64,000 nt of DNA, from assembly GCA_900155495.1 (NCBI GenBank), contig FTLJ01000493.1, positions 1 through 64,000 of the forward strand. Reading direction: 5' to 3'. A program made the position numbers and the translations under genes. Shown here piece by piece: positions 46,156 through 58,265 of this stretch (position 1 is the first letter of the stretch; each line of letters starts with the position of its first letter). Source of the DNA: Porogramme epimiltina. Taxonomy: Eukaryota; Basidiomycota; Agaricomycetes; Polyporales; Polyporaceae. Below the pieces are notes generated by a model, which did not search any database, was not told the DNA's origin, and was given only the letters and a program-made list of their open reading frames with translations.

Positions 46156-48161
46156 ATGTCCGGCCTCACTCCTCCCTCCGCCCCCAGTTCCGCCTCGTCC
46201 TCCGCCGAGCAGCTGCACGCGCCCGAGCAGCCGCCTGCGACGAGCCGGACCACGTCCACCCCAGCAACCACAATGGGTTCAAAGCGTCAGCGCCCCCTGC
46301 ACCCGCCACAGGGGCTTTACAGCCAGGACGACACGAACATGCGCCATCGCGACCCGTTCCGCACTCCCGATCCCTCTGTGCCGCCGACGCCCCATTCGGG
46401 CGTGAGCAACCCGTTCTCCCCGCCCGCGAGCGTGCGCAACTTCAGCTCCGAGCAGAACCTACACAGCGCGCACCACTCCTCCGGCTCCGCCTCCTACTTC
46501 CCGTTCCCGCCGCCCGCGGACTCCCCGCCCTCGTCGCGCCCGCACACGGGCGCGAGCCGCGTCTCCGCCCACTCCTCCCTCCGCAACTCCTCCACGGATC
46601 TGCACGTCACGATCCGCGAGGGCCCGCGCGGCATCGCGCGCAGCCGCCGCAGCTCGGTCAACGGTCACGTGCGCAACTCGGGCATGTCCCCGCCCGCGAT
46701 GCCGCGGCGCGCGACGGTGCTCTTTGGCGACGGCGCGGACGGGAGCGCGGGCACGCTCCTCGCGCCGCCGCGCGCGGCGAAGCGCCAGCGGTCGAGCATG
46801 CTCCTGGGCGAGGTCCCGAAGCCGTGGGTGACCGATAAGGACTTCTACGGCAGGCTCTCGTACTGGCTGACCGTTTCGGTTGCGGTCCTCGGGATCATTG
46901 GAAGCGGCATCCGCGTGTACTTTTCGTGGGCGCAGAGCCCGCGCGTGGGCAACCTGTGTCTCGTTATGGAGGACAACTTCGACACGTTCGACACGGCGTA
47001 TACGTGGTTCCAGGAGGTCGACATGAGCGGATTTGGGTGCGTACGGTCATCGCAGGTGTGCGACTGATGGTCAAACTAAACCTTCTTGCGCGCAGGAACG
47101 GGGAGTTCGAGATGACGACCAACTCTCCTAACAACTCCTTCGTCCAGGACGGCAAACTCTATCTGGTTCCGACGCTCACATCTGACGTCATCGGCGAAGG
47201 AAACGTGCGCGATGGTTTTACTTACAACATCACTGGCTGCACGGCGACGAACACGACCACCGGATGCGGCGCCGTCTCGAATCTGACCTCGCACACCGTC
47301 ATCAACCCTGTTATGAGCGCCCGCATCTCGACCAAGCGCAGCCACGCGATCACATACGGACGGGTGGAGGTTGTTGCGAAACTCCCTCGCGGAGACTGGA
47401 TATGGCCGTCGATCTGGATGCTGCCACTCGCGGAAACCTACGGCCCTTGGCCCGCGTCTGGGGAGATCGACATCATGCAGTCGCGCGGTAACCCGCCCGA
47501 GTACCCGGCTCAGTGAGTCCACATCCTGTCTTGTCGCGCGTTCTACCGCGCTGCGCCCTGAACTCTATGCTAATACCTTCGATAGGGGCATCGACTACGT
47601 TCGCGGGTCGCTCAACTGGGGTCCTTTCACGTTCCTCAACGGCGTCAGCAAGACGTTCGGGTGGTGGACGAACCGGCGCAAGACGTTCGCCGATGGCTTC
47701 CACACATTCGCAATGGAATGGAGCCCTGAGTTTATCCGGCTCTACGTCGACTCGCGTCTCACGTACATGCTCTATCTCAAGCTCAACGAGCCGTTCTTCA
47801 AGCGCGGCGACTTCCCGCCGGTCGTGCAGAACGGCTCAGACTTCATACAGACGCCCGACCCGTGGAAGGACGGCACCCCCAACGTCGCGCCCTTCGACAG
47901 GCCGTTCTATCTCATCATGAACGTCGCCGTCGGAGGCACGAACGGCTGGTTCCCGGACGGAGCTGGCGATAAGCCGTGGCTGGATCACTCGCAGAGTAGG
48001 TCGCATCGATCCCATAGATGGAAGGCGATGCTGACGCGTCTTCCATAGCTGCCATGGCCGACTTCGCTTATGCCCAGGATGACTGGTACGAGACGTGGCC
48101 GAAGAACATCGCTGAGCGGGCGATGGTTGTTGACTCTGTCAAGATGTGGCAGCGCTGTTAA
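46156..48161 (+). CDS. Type II membrane GH16 family protein, copy 1 (acid/base Glu replaced)
   Basis: Exons 46156-47036, 47096-47512, 47586-47995 and 48049-48161 close in phase (2, 1, 1) to give 606 residues. The first 230 or so residues are a Ser/Pro-rich cytoplasmic-type tail, ending in SSMLLGEVPKPW. One membrane segment follows (about residues 235-258), then the GH16 beta-jelly-roll in the lumenal or cell-wall space, placed with VMEDNFDTFD, WPSIWMLP and GTNGWFPDG. GH16 enzymes cleave or transfer beta-1,3/1,4/1,6 glucans using Glu-x-Asp-x-x-Glu. Here the motif reads GEIDIMQ (about 47463-47480), so the acid/base Glu is Gln. Copy 2 keeps GEIDIME. This copy may be catalytically impaired or act as a glucan-binding protein. 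Several NxT/S sites (NIT, NTT, NLT) suggest secretion-pathway passage. The start was chosen at the first in-frame ATG with similarity in composition to copy 2. Confidence 0.9.
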
Positions 48162-51100
48162 GCGCCAACCCGACATACCCCATCCACCATCAGGCACACC
48201 CGACGTGACGAAGGCGAAGCCCTGAGGTTCCGTATCGCCCGCACCCAGTCTTCCCTCCGTCCGCCGGTTCTTCTACTTACCGACACATGCTGCGAACCCA
48301 GTCCCTTCGAGCCCGTTCCCATCCTTACCCCTTACGACCCGCACGCACTGCGGTGCTATATGTATCGCTTCTTGGACACTTCACCATGGACATTGAGAGG
48401 CGTAGCTGTATCACGGCGTGTGGTGCCCGAATCGGAACCCTTTCATGACCCGCTCCCTCGCTGTGGCTTACCCCCTTCCAATCCCCTCCCATCTGCACGC
48501 CACGAAGGTGACCGCAGGCGTGCCGGCGGGCGCCCGCCCCCATGCCGCATTGCGGCGCCCTCTCCCGACTCGCCGCTCTGCGCCCCCTCTCCGGGTTCGG
48601 TGGCACCAGGCTCCTTCCCGGCGCCTCGCCCGGCGGGACGCCTTCCCATTTCGAATGCGATCGCGATTTCCCACTTCCAGCCCGCGCTCGTTCCCATCCC
48701 TCCTGTCCGGCTTTCCCTTCACGCTCGTTCTCGCGCCCCCTACTTGTCACTATTCACCGCCCGCCCTCTCTCCGACTCCCTCGCGTCCTTGTAAAACCCA
48801 CGTCGTCATGTGCTGTCTTATACCTGTTTCTCGTTGTTTTGGGGTTCTAGGTTACTGTTAAGACTGATTAATTCGGCTTTGTACATTCTACTCCCACCAC
48901 AGTTGCCACTCCTGCCAACTCCCTATGTACTTGGCTTTTCCCTTTCTTGCCGTCATCTGACCCCCTTGTAGAGCGTCTTTTGGCCACCATGGACAGCATC
49001 ATAGATTGTAATATACGTACTGTCGACCTTTACTCCGCCGCGGCCTTCCACGTCGTGCTCGTTTCGTCTCCTCGGAAGAGCACTCAGAACTGGAACTTTA
49101 CTCGTCCTTGGCCGCTCTACGTGCACATCGATACCATGAGCTGGTCCGCATGACCCGCCCCTCCCCCTTCTCCCCCTACGCGAGGTGGACGGGGCTGGAT
49201 CAAGATGCACATCGATACTTCCCGGTGCCGCAGCGGAATTGCACGTCGGAGCACAACGAGGCTGCCCTGCTGCGCTCGCCCGGGTGCGTGGTGGCTTCTG
49301 GCTCGTCTTCCGCGCAGCGCCCTGCGTGGCCCGAGCTCTATACGGCGTAGCTACCGACGCAGGCCACCGGAGATGGCGCGTGCCTGGCGTGGCGCGCCCG
49401 CGCCGGAGCCATGGGCGAAGTTCGAAGTGCACGCGCAGACAGGAGCGTTCCGCGGCCCGCGCGCGGTGCTGCAGCACCACACCAGACGCGCCGATACGGC
49501 GAGGGTTGCGTCCTCCTATCTGTCGCGCGCGCCCCCATTACGCCTGGGCGTCCGCCGCCCGCATCCGAAGTTATGTGGTACCCGAATACCCATCCGCGCA
49601 CCCTCGATCCAGTGCCCGAGGAAGTGATATAATGCTGCAAAAATAATAAACCCAAATATTCGGTGCGCGAGGCCGAATGCACGCGACAGATGTGGCGCGC
49701 GCGTGTCCTCCACGGTGTGATGCGCGAGAGGCACGGTACTTTTCATTGCTCCCCCCCCGAAGCCGACCGGGCGGCCGCCCGATGTCGAGGCGCGAGGCCG
49801 GGCACCACGGAGGAGGTAGAATGGCAGCATTCGCGCGCCTCGCGGGGCCAATGCTGGAATCGCGCGCGAGACAGATTCGGCTCGTGCCGCACACGCCCTT
49901 GCTCGCCCGCGGCCGACCCTTCACCCTGTATGGAAGCGCGCCAGGGAGGCAGCCGTAAGATACGGCGCGGCGGGCGTAGGCGTCAAGGGGACCGCGCGCT
50001 GAGCAGGGTGCGCGATCCAGAGCTTGCGCGCGCGCGATGCTTAGCTGCGGCGATTGGCGTGGGCGTGGGTCGACGGGTCGACGGGGAGAGCGGACGTTTG
50101 GGCCCCGGCGCGGATTCACGTTGTCCGTCGCGCGACGTCAGACGCTATCCCTCACTCGGTATCTGGCTGTGCCCGTCGCGCGCGCGAGTGGGAGCGCAAC
50201 CTTGGCGGGACGCGCGCGTAGGTGGGGAGATTGCGGAGATTGGGGGGACGAGCCGCGGCGCTCGCACTGAGCGCATTCGAGTATAGTGCGCAGCGGGCGA
50301 TGCTCCACAGACGGCGGCGCGGGAGCGTTGGCGGGCGACGCGCCGACATTTGAGCGGGTGGGGGCGCGCTGTTTCCGCGTCTCGGTCGCGAGGCCTTGAG
50401 GCAAGGTACGAGCTGCGAGCGTCGTTGTGCAGTTGTAAATTGCTCTCCAAGTGTGCCCGGGCGGCCCTGCAACGTGCACGATAAGGCCGTAGTTGAAACA
50501 CGGGCCTGAAGCTAGGGCGAAGCAGGGTCCCGGAAAACCGCAGAGCCCGGCGACCGCAATTCGTGGTGAAGAGTTCGCGCGCGGTGCGCGGATGTTCATG
50601 GTGGTCTCAGTTTGTCCGGATTTGGAGCGGCTGTTGTCTGGGAATGATCTACAGAAGTGTTGTCGAGGACGATGAACGTGCGTTTCAACCCGATCGTGAT
50701 CGTAAGAACAACATATCTTCTCTTTCCGGATAGCTATCCAGGCGGTGCACATTCAGCTTCCGCGGTACCGCACCACACCGGTCCCTCACCCTTCTGTGTC
50801 CGAGTGTGAACGACCGTGACGAGCAGATGAAGCCGGAAGATGCGGGAGTTCGAAAACATGTATCCAGGACGGTGTCCACGTTGGTGTCCTATCTCTTCGG
50901 AAGACTGGGACTCGGGGAGTAGTAGCATCGGACGCACAAATCTTGCGGTCCGACATGCATGGAAGATGTCGTCGGCAAGTATTTGGCATGGCGCTGCAGC
51001 CTCGAGCAACGCTCGGAGATGCCCTGCCCGGATGATAACCCGGGCGACGTTTGTGATATGAATGCGCTGCGGCGTAAGTATAGGTGGGCGGTGGACGACT

Positions 51101-52266
51101 ACGCGTCAACTGTGAAAGAACTCAACTGTCTTGACTTGAATCCAGGCACGCACATAGCTTGGGTGTCGTTCTCCGCACGCTGGGACACCGTCGTTCGGTC
51201 AGCGATACCACTGCGCACTAAGAAGAATGGATAATTGATAGGAATAAATTCAAGAGTATTGCACGCTGGCACTCACCACCGCATGTAGCGCTTGAAGATG
51301 CACAAAGGACGTCCAACCAGACGAGTGCGAACCGAACTTCAAAGTGTTCCCGGTCAGCCATCATGATCGCGAGTACTGTACTGATGTTCACGCCGGCGCC
51401 GGCGTCCGGCTGTATCCCGGCCGACCTGCGGCTCACCGCCACTGCCAGCGGGCCGGCGAGACGTCCTTGACAATCGACCACCACCGCCCTGCTGCACTGT
51501 ACCGTTCAACCTTCAAAAAGGGTCCGTCGAGTCTTCTTGTCTGTCGCCGGTCAATCGCCTAGAGCCGTACTACATAATGTGAACTTGCTATGGTAACTCC
51601 TGGCTCGACAAACCAAACCTTTTCCTCAAACTGGTCGCTCGGGCCTCTCAAGCATCCCAGGTCAATACTGACGAGATAACCAGCAGTCATAGCCTTCCGG
51701 CACGTCATCCGGCCATCGTCAGGGTCCCCCTTTGACGCTCCCTCCCACGGTGTTCGAAAAATATGTGCGCTCCGAAACCTCTACTCTCTGTTCTGGATCA
51801 TTGAGGCTACAGAGTTGCCGCAAGTGAGATAAACTACCCCGATTGCACGATATGGAAATCACGCATGGTCCTCGTGCAGAGCGGATGCGAGTAATGCGTC
51901 CCTCGCAGTTGACAGATTCCCTTCAGCGAGACCGCTTGATACCGGCGGCTTGGCCCTTGTGGTGAGGTGCGTTTATTATTACTTATCAGCCCAACTGCCG
52001 CTTGTTGACGGCACCCGTAGCGCTGTACCGTCACCGAAACTCGGGGCGCCTCGAATGCGTAGACGTCGCCAAACCGTGTGCTCATCTTGCGGCGGTCTGT
52101 CGACGCCCCTGGCTCGATACTAGCCTGTTCCAGTCAATCTCACCAAACCGTCGTGTCCCGCCACCGATCAGTGGGCGGTGCGCGCCCAACTTCCCCCTGC
52201 CAAAAGCCGTAGCTATATTCAAGTAGCTTGTTGGATTGCTCCCCTTCACCCCTCCCCATCTTCGCC
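48162..52266. other. Intergenic between GH16 copies
   Basis: About 4.1 kb without a supported gene. A very GC-rich sector (about 49180-50480) yields overlapping frames on all six readings, none with a domain. Flanking sequence is less extreme. Two minus-strand frames (50138-50752 and 51218-51484) and a plus-strand one (50959-51234) have no recognisable features. The right end carries the promoter of GH16 copy 2. Confidence 0.4.
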
Positions 52267-54150
52267 ATGCCCGACACCACTCCCACGAGCTCTTCCGAGT
52301 CCTCCGCGGCTTCGTCTCCTCGCACGTCCACGTCTAGCCCGCACCCTGGCCCGTCCACCGCCGTCTTTATACAAGGACGCTCTGGACGTGCCAGTCCCGA
52401 CGCCGTCAATGAAGTTGCTCGCGATCCCTTCCGCACCCCTGAGGGCTCGGTTCCACCGACCCCGAAGCCGGCCAGCGTCGTCAGCTTCAGCGGTTTCGCC
52501 GACCAGCCACCCTTCCGCCGCCACGACAGCCGCGTCTCCGTTCATTCAGCACTGCGCAATGCCGTTCCTGTTGATGGTCAGGGCGAAAGCAGCGCGACGG
52601 AGAAGGATTGGTCTACTCCGTCGTCCTCCACCCGGCGCTTCTCCACAATGCCTCCGCGCCCGCTCCGCCCCAGCATGGTCTCACGATCGAAGGAGGTCTC
52701 ACGGCTCTCGACGATGACGCAGGTGATGAAGAAGCGTATGCGCTCGAGCATGCTCACGGGCGAGGTGGACAAGCCGTGGCGGACGAAGAAGGACTCGCGC
52801 CAGACGCTCTCGAACACGCTCGTGTACCTCGTCGCGCTGCTCGGCATCGCTGGGGGCGCCATCCGCTGCTACTTTACGTGGAAGACGACGCTCAAGCTTC
52901 CTCCGCTCTGCCTTGTCATGGAGGACAACTTTGACACATTCGACACGGAGAACACCTGGACGCGCGAAGTATCCATGAGCGGTTTCGGGTAAGCCTCTTG
53001 CCTTCCCGTCTCGCCCGTGGGACCGACAGACGCTGATCGAAGAACGCTTCGCCCGGCGCTCGCGCGACCGTAGGAATCAGGAATTTGAGATGACTACGAA
53101 CTCTCCGAACAATTCCTTCGTCCGAGACGGCCACCTCTACATCGTCCCCACGTTGACCTCCGATGTGATCGGTTACCCGAACGTCCTTGGCAGTCCGAAT
53201 CCGTTCACATACAACCTTACCGGCTGCACGGACACTAATCTCACAAACTGCGGAGCAGTTTCCAATGCGAGCGCAAACACAGTTATCCCACCCGTCATGA
53301 GCGCGCGTATCCATACACTCAACCACTACGCGATCCGCTACGGGCGCGTCGAGATCTCCGCGAAGCTCCCGCGTGGGGACTGGCTGTGGCCCGCTCTGTG
53401 GATGCTCCCGGTGAACGATACGTACGGTCCCTGGCCGCGGTCGGGCGAGATCGACATCATGGAGGCGCGCGGGAACGGACCAGAGTATCAGGCACAGTGA
53501 GTCCCCGTTCCGTCATGGTCACCGTGATGTGGCCATAAGGTCAAGCGCTGACCGACGCCCGCGCGTACAGGGGCATCGACTACGTGCGCGGGTCGCTCAA
53601 CTGGGGCCCGTTCTCGTGGCTGAACGGCGTCAGCAAGACCTTCGGATGGTGGACGAACCGGCGCAAGACGTTCGCGGACGGCTTCCACACCTTCGCGCTC
53701 GAGTGGGACGCGGACTTCATGCGCATCTACGTCGACTCGCGCTTGACGTACATGCTCTACCTCCGCTTCAACGAGCCGTTCTTCAAGCGCGGCGACTTCC
53801 CGTCCGTAGTCGCGAATGGCTCGGACTTCATCCATCTGGAGGACCCCTGGGCGACTGGGACGCGCAACGTAGCGCCCTTCGACCAGCCGTTCTACCTCAT
53901 CATGAACGTCGCCGTCGGTGGCACGAACGGGTGGTTCCCAGACGGTGTTGGTAACAAGCCGTGGCTCGATGGCTCTCTCAGTAAGCGATGTATTCTTCAT
54001 CTAGTGTTTACAATCTGATACTGACACCGTCATACAGCCGCGATGACGGACTTCACGAAGAATCAGAAGGAATGGCAGGCGTCGTGGCCGGAGAGCATCG
54101 AGGACCGCGCGCTCGTCGTCGATCATGTTAAGATGTGGGAGGTGTGCTAA
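52267..54150 (+). CDS. Type II membrane GH16 family glucanase/transglycosylase, copy 2
   Basis: Exons 52267-52988, 53074-53496, 53571-53980 and 54038-54150 (phases 2, 1, 1) encode 555 residues. The last two exons are 410 and 113 nt, identical in length to copy 1. A Ser/Thr/Pro-rich N-terminal tail of about 180 residues ends in SSMLTGEVDKPW. It is followed by a membrane segment (NTLVYLVALLGIAGGAI) and the GH16 domain. The catalytic motif is complete: GEIDIME (nucleophile Glu, Asp, acid/base Glu). WPALWMLP, a GSLNWGP block and NVAVGGTNGWFPDG support the fold. A beta-glucan hydrolase or transglycosylase acting on the wall is likely; linkage specificity is not visible. The shorter N-terminal tail relative to copy 1 is the main difference apart from the active site. 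Confidence 0.92.
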
Positions 54151-54683
54151 GGGCGCTGCCTCCTGATCTCCTAAGCTCCTGCGGTCCGCGATAGACTTCT
54201 AGCGTATGCTACTCAAACTTAGTAGGGTTCGTTCTCAATCGGACTATGGATTGACTCCAACGTTGGGATATGGACGCTAGTCAGATAATGACGACATCAT
54301 CATGTGTAGAGTTACGACTCATGTCACGCTATAGCTCAGGATGTTTGTAATTGGACACTGTTGTTACACCGACGTTCTAACCTGCTCTAGTGTGTGTATC
54401 TTGTGCTAGCCGAAGCGTCCCACAAAACACTATTATCGCTCTTGTATCAGTCTTCTTCGAACATCTGCCGAGTTCGAACACCAACAGGACCCAGACACTA
54501 GTATTAGACCATGCTATTCCTTACTAGGAAATCGCGATATACACACATATGTATTGTGTATCTTAGCTCCGCTACGACGCTCGCGTGCAATTCCACTAGT
54601 GCATCAACGCTCTATAAGCACAGAAGGAAAGACCCCATCCGGACATATTTCTGAAGGAAGTGCTTCGATCAACGAGACCAATA
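54151..54683. other. Convergent 3' intergenic region
   Basis: About 530 bp of AT-richer sequence between the convergent GH16 copy 2 and FunK1 gene E. It holds only the two presumed 3' UTRs. Confidence 0.45.
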
Positions 54684-57547
54684 TTATTCGGTGGTGCCGG
54701 CGTTGACGCGAAGCTTCTTGCTCTGTGGTTGATCTTGATTAGACTCCATGGAAGAGGAAGCCATCTCGTTAGGGTTGGAAGCGCTGTCTGTCGAGCCACT
54801 GCCACGGTAGGACGACATGGGAGACGCCACAAGGCAGTACCACGGGAGTGGGAGGGAGATGTCGGCGTCGAGGTCGAATGACGGCTGGGAGGACCATCGG
54901 CCGACGTCGTACAATGCGTCAACGAAGATGTCGAGCGTTTCAGCATGGTCGTCTAGCTTCCGGGCTTTGTCCTTAGTCTCTTCGGACGGAGGTTGGACCT
55001 GTAGTTCCTTCGTATCTTCCGTGTCGAAGTTGAACCGAGAAGGCCCAGACCTGACGGGAATCAAGTGGGTACGATAAGGCTTGGTGGGCGCAAGGGTACG
55101 CAAGGGGTGAGGTGATGTTGTTAGGAGGCTGGAGGTTGACCGTAGGTGCTTTGTTTCTTCTTCCTTCTTCTTCGCGGCTTCGTATACTCTCACCTCGTAT
55201 CGCGCTTTGAAGAGCTCAAGCATCAACACAAACAACTGGTTGAGAATAGTGCTGTCCTTAAACAACAGTTCCTCGCCGTAGAAGGTGAGAGTCCCCTCCG
55301 TGATCACCATCTTCTTGTTGGATTTGCATGTGATACTGCCGTCTTTCGCGGGAGGATCATCGGTGAAGTAAAGTTGAATGAGACGTCCGCGGGTCAGTTC
55401 GTGCTCGAAGGGGAGATATCGCATGGCGTTGTACAGGATGACGTTCATGAACGACTCGATCTCATCGGCGATCTCTATGACGTGCGTACGGTCCTGGAGC
55501 GAAGCTACGGACATGTATGGCCGGGTTCCCTACAGTTGGAAGGTAAACAGGCAATTGTGCGGAAGGGAAACGGGGCACTTACGGAATTACGATGAGCTGA
55601 TCCAGGTTGAAGGGCTGTGGACTTCGAGTGCTCCCAGTCTGTCAGCACTCCATACCAATAGATAGCCGGGACCCCATCCCCGTAATCAACGAACGTAGGA
55701 AAAACAAGAATGTTGCCACTGCTGATGTCGCTATGAATAACGCGGCAGGTGTTCAAAGCAGCAGCATGGGCTATGTTCGCGTGAGTGTGATGGACATATA
55801 CGAGGGGATCGAGTGACCACACCTTTCATACAATGATAGACCGCAGTGAGAAGTCCATAGCCATGCCCGACCGCGGTGAGCGGGAGACACACCTCCTTGA
55901 CCACCATACGAAAGTGGCCGAGTTGACGAATGGGCGACTTTGGCTCCTCGTCTACGGCGTCGCGAGGCCGTTTTGTCCCATGCGACTCCGTGTCTGAGTT
56001 GCTTTCCTTGTCCGTCTTCCCTTTACCACCGAGGCAGTAGTCTGAAACCAGTGTAGTCTGTTTCTGAACGTGGGAAGCGCAGAATAACGTCGGAACATAG
56101 GGAACCTTGGAGTCATTGAGTTGCTTGAGGGTGTCGGCCTCTCGCGTGACGCCACGATTACATGGGTGCCACGCATCCTTCAAGAAGACAAACCCTTGCG
56201 ACTGCTTGTGCCAGGCGACGTAGCCACGCGTGCCGCGGCCAATAAGTCCCCTCCCCTCGGCCAATGGCTTTCCAACAAGGAACTCTTCGGAGTCGATGGT
56301 GATCTTATATCGGGGCCACGGTTTCTTAAGCGACTCGACGAAGTAGCGAAGTTCATAGTCGAATACGAATGTATTGGGTGTCAGTCTCTGGGTAGAGAAG
56401 CAAGGGTCATCTGCGAAAGAAGAGCCATGGGTCCCTGAAACATCCGTGCAGTCGCCGTGAGTTGCGCAGGAAGCTCCAACAGGATCGTCTTCCTCGGAAC
56501 CAGAAGACATACTAGAGGGAGTCGGGACGGCACCAATCTTGACATGGTCGGGAAGGGGATATCCTACTTCGTAGCTCAGAATAGGGATGGGGAACGGGAG
56601 CGAACCGTCAGAGAGTTGGTCCATCTCGCGATAGTCTTCGGAATCCTTTTCTAGCAAAGTGGCCGTGGTGTCGATACCCTGAGACTCGTCGTCGAGCGTC
56701 ACGAGACCCAGGAGCAACTCGACGAAGGTAGCCGTATCCTCGATATAGTCGACTTTGTGCGTGACCAGCACACCGGAGCGATCCCACCGCATACAACGGA
56801 ACTTGGTTCCGAGAACGATCAAGGAGAACACGGAGGTACGATGCTGGTGCGAGAACATACGATCAGCGTTCGCGAGTGTGTGGCTACGCGTTCTTGCTCG
56901 CTGGGCTGCGTAAGGTTGAGTGAGATGATGGTCCCCTTGTTCGTCGAATGGATCGCTCTCCGTCTCTCCAGTCTTGAACTCGATGAAGAAGCGTTGATGT
57001 TCCCAGTTCGGCGTGTTGCCTGCGAGATCGACGCTCCGGAGGAAGATTGCAGCATCGGATTTGCACGTATGGTCATCGTTTACGTCAGGTTTGTGGCAGA
57101 AAACCTTCATAACATATGCAGGTACAGGTTCGGATAGGGGAGTCACCGCGAGAAGCTGATCTGCGTCGCGGCTACAGCCCAAATTGGACGGTGAAGGAGA
57201 AGGAGTAGGTACGTCCGCAGGGTCCTTTGATTCCCTCCGATCTGCGCATTTAGCTGAGACTTCCAAGATGCACTTGTTAATGATTTCCGTCTGTGCGAGT
57301 GTGAGCTGCAACAACACAGGTGAGATGATCAGACACACACAAATTGTTCGGCAAGGACGTCCTCTTCCTTTGGAATCTCCAGGTCAGCTTTCTCTACAAT
57401 TCCGCTGACCATGTCCTTGAGCCTCGTTCTGAGGCTGTCAACCTCCAGCGGGGAGGGCATGAGGTCATTAGGAGGTTTGGGTACGAGCTCCTTCCGGAAA
57501 GCCTGGGTCTTCAGCCAAATAATTTTGCCATCGAGTGCTGATGCCAT
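54684..57547 (-). CDS. FunK1 fungal-type protein kinase E
   Basis: Exons 57547-57341, 57305-55823, 55770-55583 and 55529-54684 (phases 0, 1, 0) give about 907 residues. Same subfamily as gene A: the N terminus KIIWLKTQAFRKELVPKPP matches that of A, and both have a short first exon and a second exon of about 1.5 kb. Kinase motifs: GRGTRGYVAWH loop, Lys in FVFLKDAWH, catalytic loop HSDISSGNILVF (His-Ser-Asp in place of His-Arg-Asp, Asp and Asn kept) and TDWEHSK as the DFG equivalent. The tail after the kinase domain is long and low in complexity, with Ser/Pro and acidic stretches. It seems intact. A CCCTAACCC plus TCACGTGA pair lies about 300 bp upstream. Confidence 0.88.
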
Positions 57548-58265
57548 ATCCTCCCTTGAAGTTCGCGAAGGGAATCTTCTGGCTGCCAGAGAGAGAATAT
57601 ATGCCGAAAGAGTGAGTGGCGGTCGAGGTATCAGCACATGCACACAGTAGTGGGGTCCTCCTATCAACCTGCACAGACAATGAGAGCGAGCAAACACGAG
57701 GGAGGGTACGACGTGCTTACAGTATTTTTTCTAGAACTCTTGAATGATCTACAGTCGTGCGTTTACAGAAGGAGTACTTAGTTTCCTTCGGGTGGTCAGC
57801 GATAAAGTTCAAGTTGAACTGCCAGGCGCCCGCATTCCGTTTTAGCTAACAACCCTAACCCACCGAGATATTGATCACGTGACCACTAAGAAGGGCCCTT
57901 GCCTCGAGCTCCAGGGCTTTCTGTCAGCCCATGTCTACACAGCGACCCAATTATGCATCAAGCGCCTCCATTGAGAGGTATTTTGGGGTATTATACTCAG
58001 GGATATATGTTAGAATTTGCGCCGAGCCAGGGTTCGAACCTCGGATGCGGGTCGGGGATGGATGGCACCACTGTGGACTTCGAAGCGTTGGGAATTTACA
58101 GACATCCCTCAAAGACGGACATGGTTTCTGCTCAGTTGGGTCCGTATCCGCATAGTATTAAGAACTCATATCGTAGTTGGTACAAAATAACGCGTCCTCG
58201 AGCAAAGTCACTATCTGAGACGCCTCACCATGGCTATGACGTCATTAAGCAGCCCGGGCCCATAC
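57548..58265. other. FunK1 gene E upstream region
   Basis: About 720 bp between genes E and F (both minus). It holds the E promoter and the 3' flank of F. A plus-strand frame of 128 codons (57899-58285) is not supported. A GGTTCGAACC decamer at 58031-58040 resembles a tRNA T arm but no cloverleaf can be built around it. Confidence 0.4.
57853..57882 (-). promoter_or_regulatory. CCCTAACCC plus TCACGTGA element
   Basis: CCCTAACCC at 57853-57861 and TCACGTGA at 57875-57882, 22 nt apart start to start, upstream of the minus-strand FunK1 gene E. The pair at 5625-5650 has the same order and similar spacing (18 nt). Confidence 0.4.

Noticed and set aside
49663..50286. 207-codon plus-strand frame in the GC-rich sector
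   Set aside because: All six frames are open over long stretches here because of base composition, so an open frame carries little weight.
58008..58060. Possible tRNA or tRNA-derived SINE around GGTTCGAACC
   Set aside because: The decamer fits a T loop, but the T stem has a mismatch on either strand and no acceptor, D or anticodon arms can be folded at the right distances.
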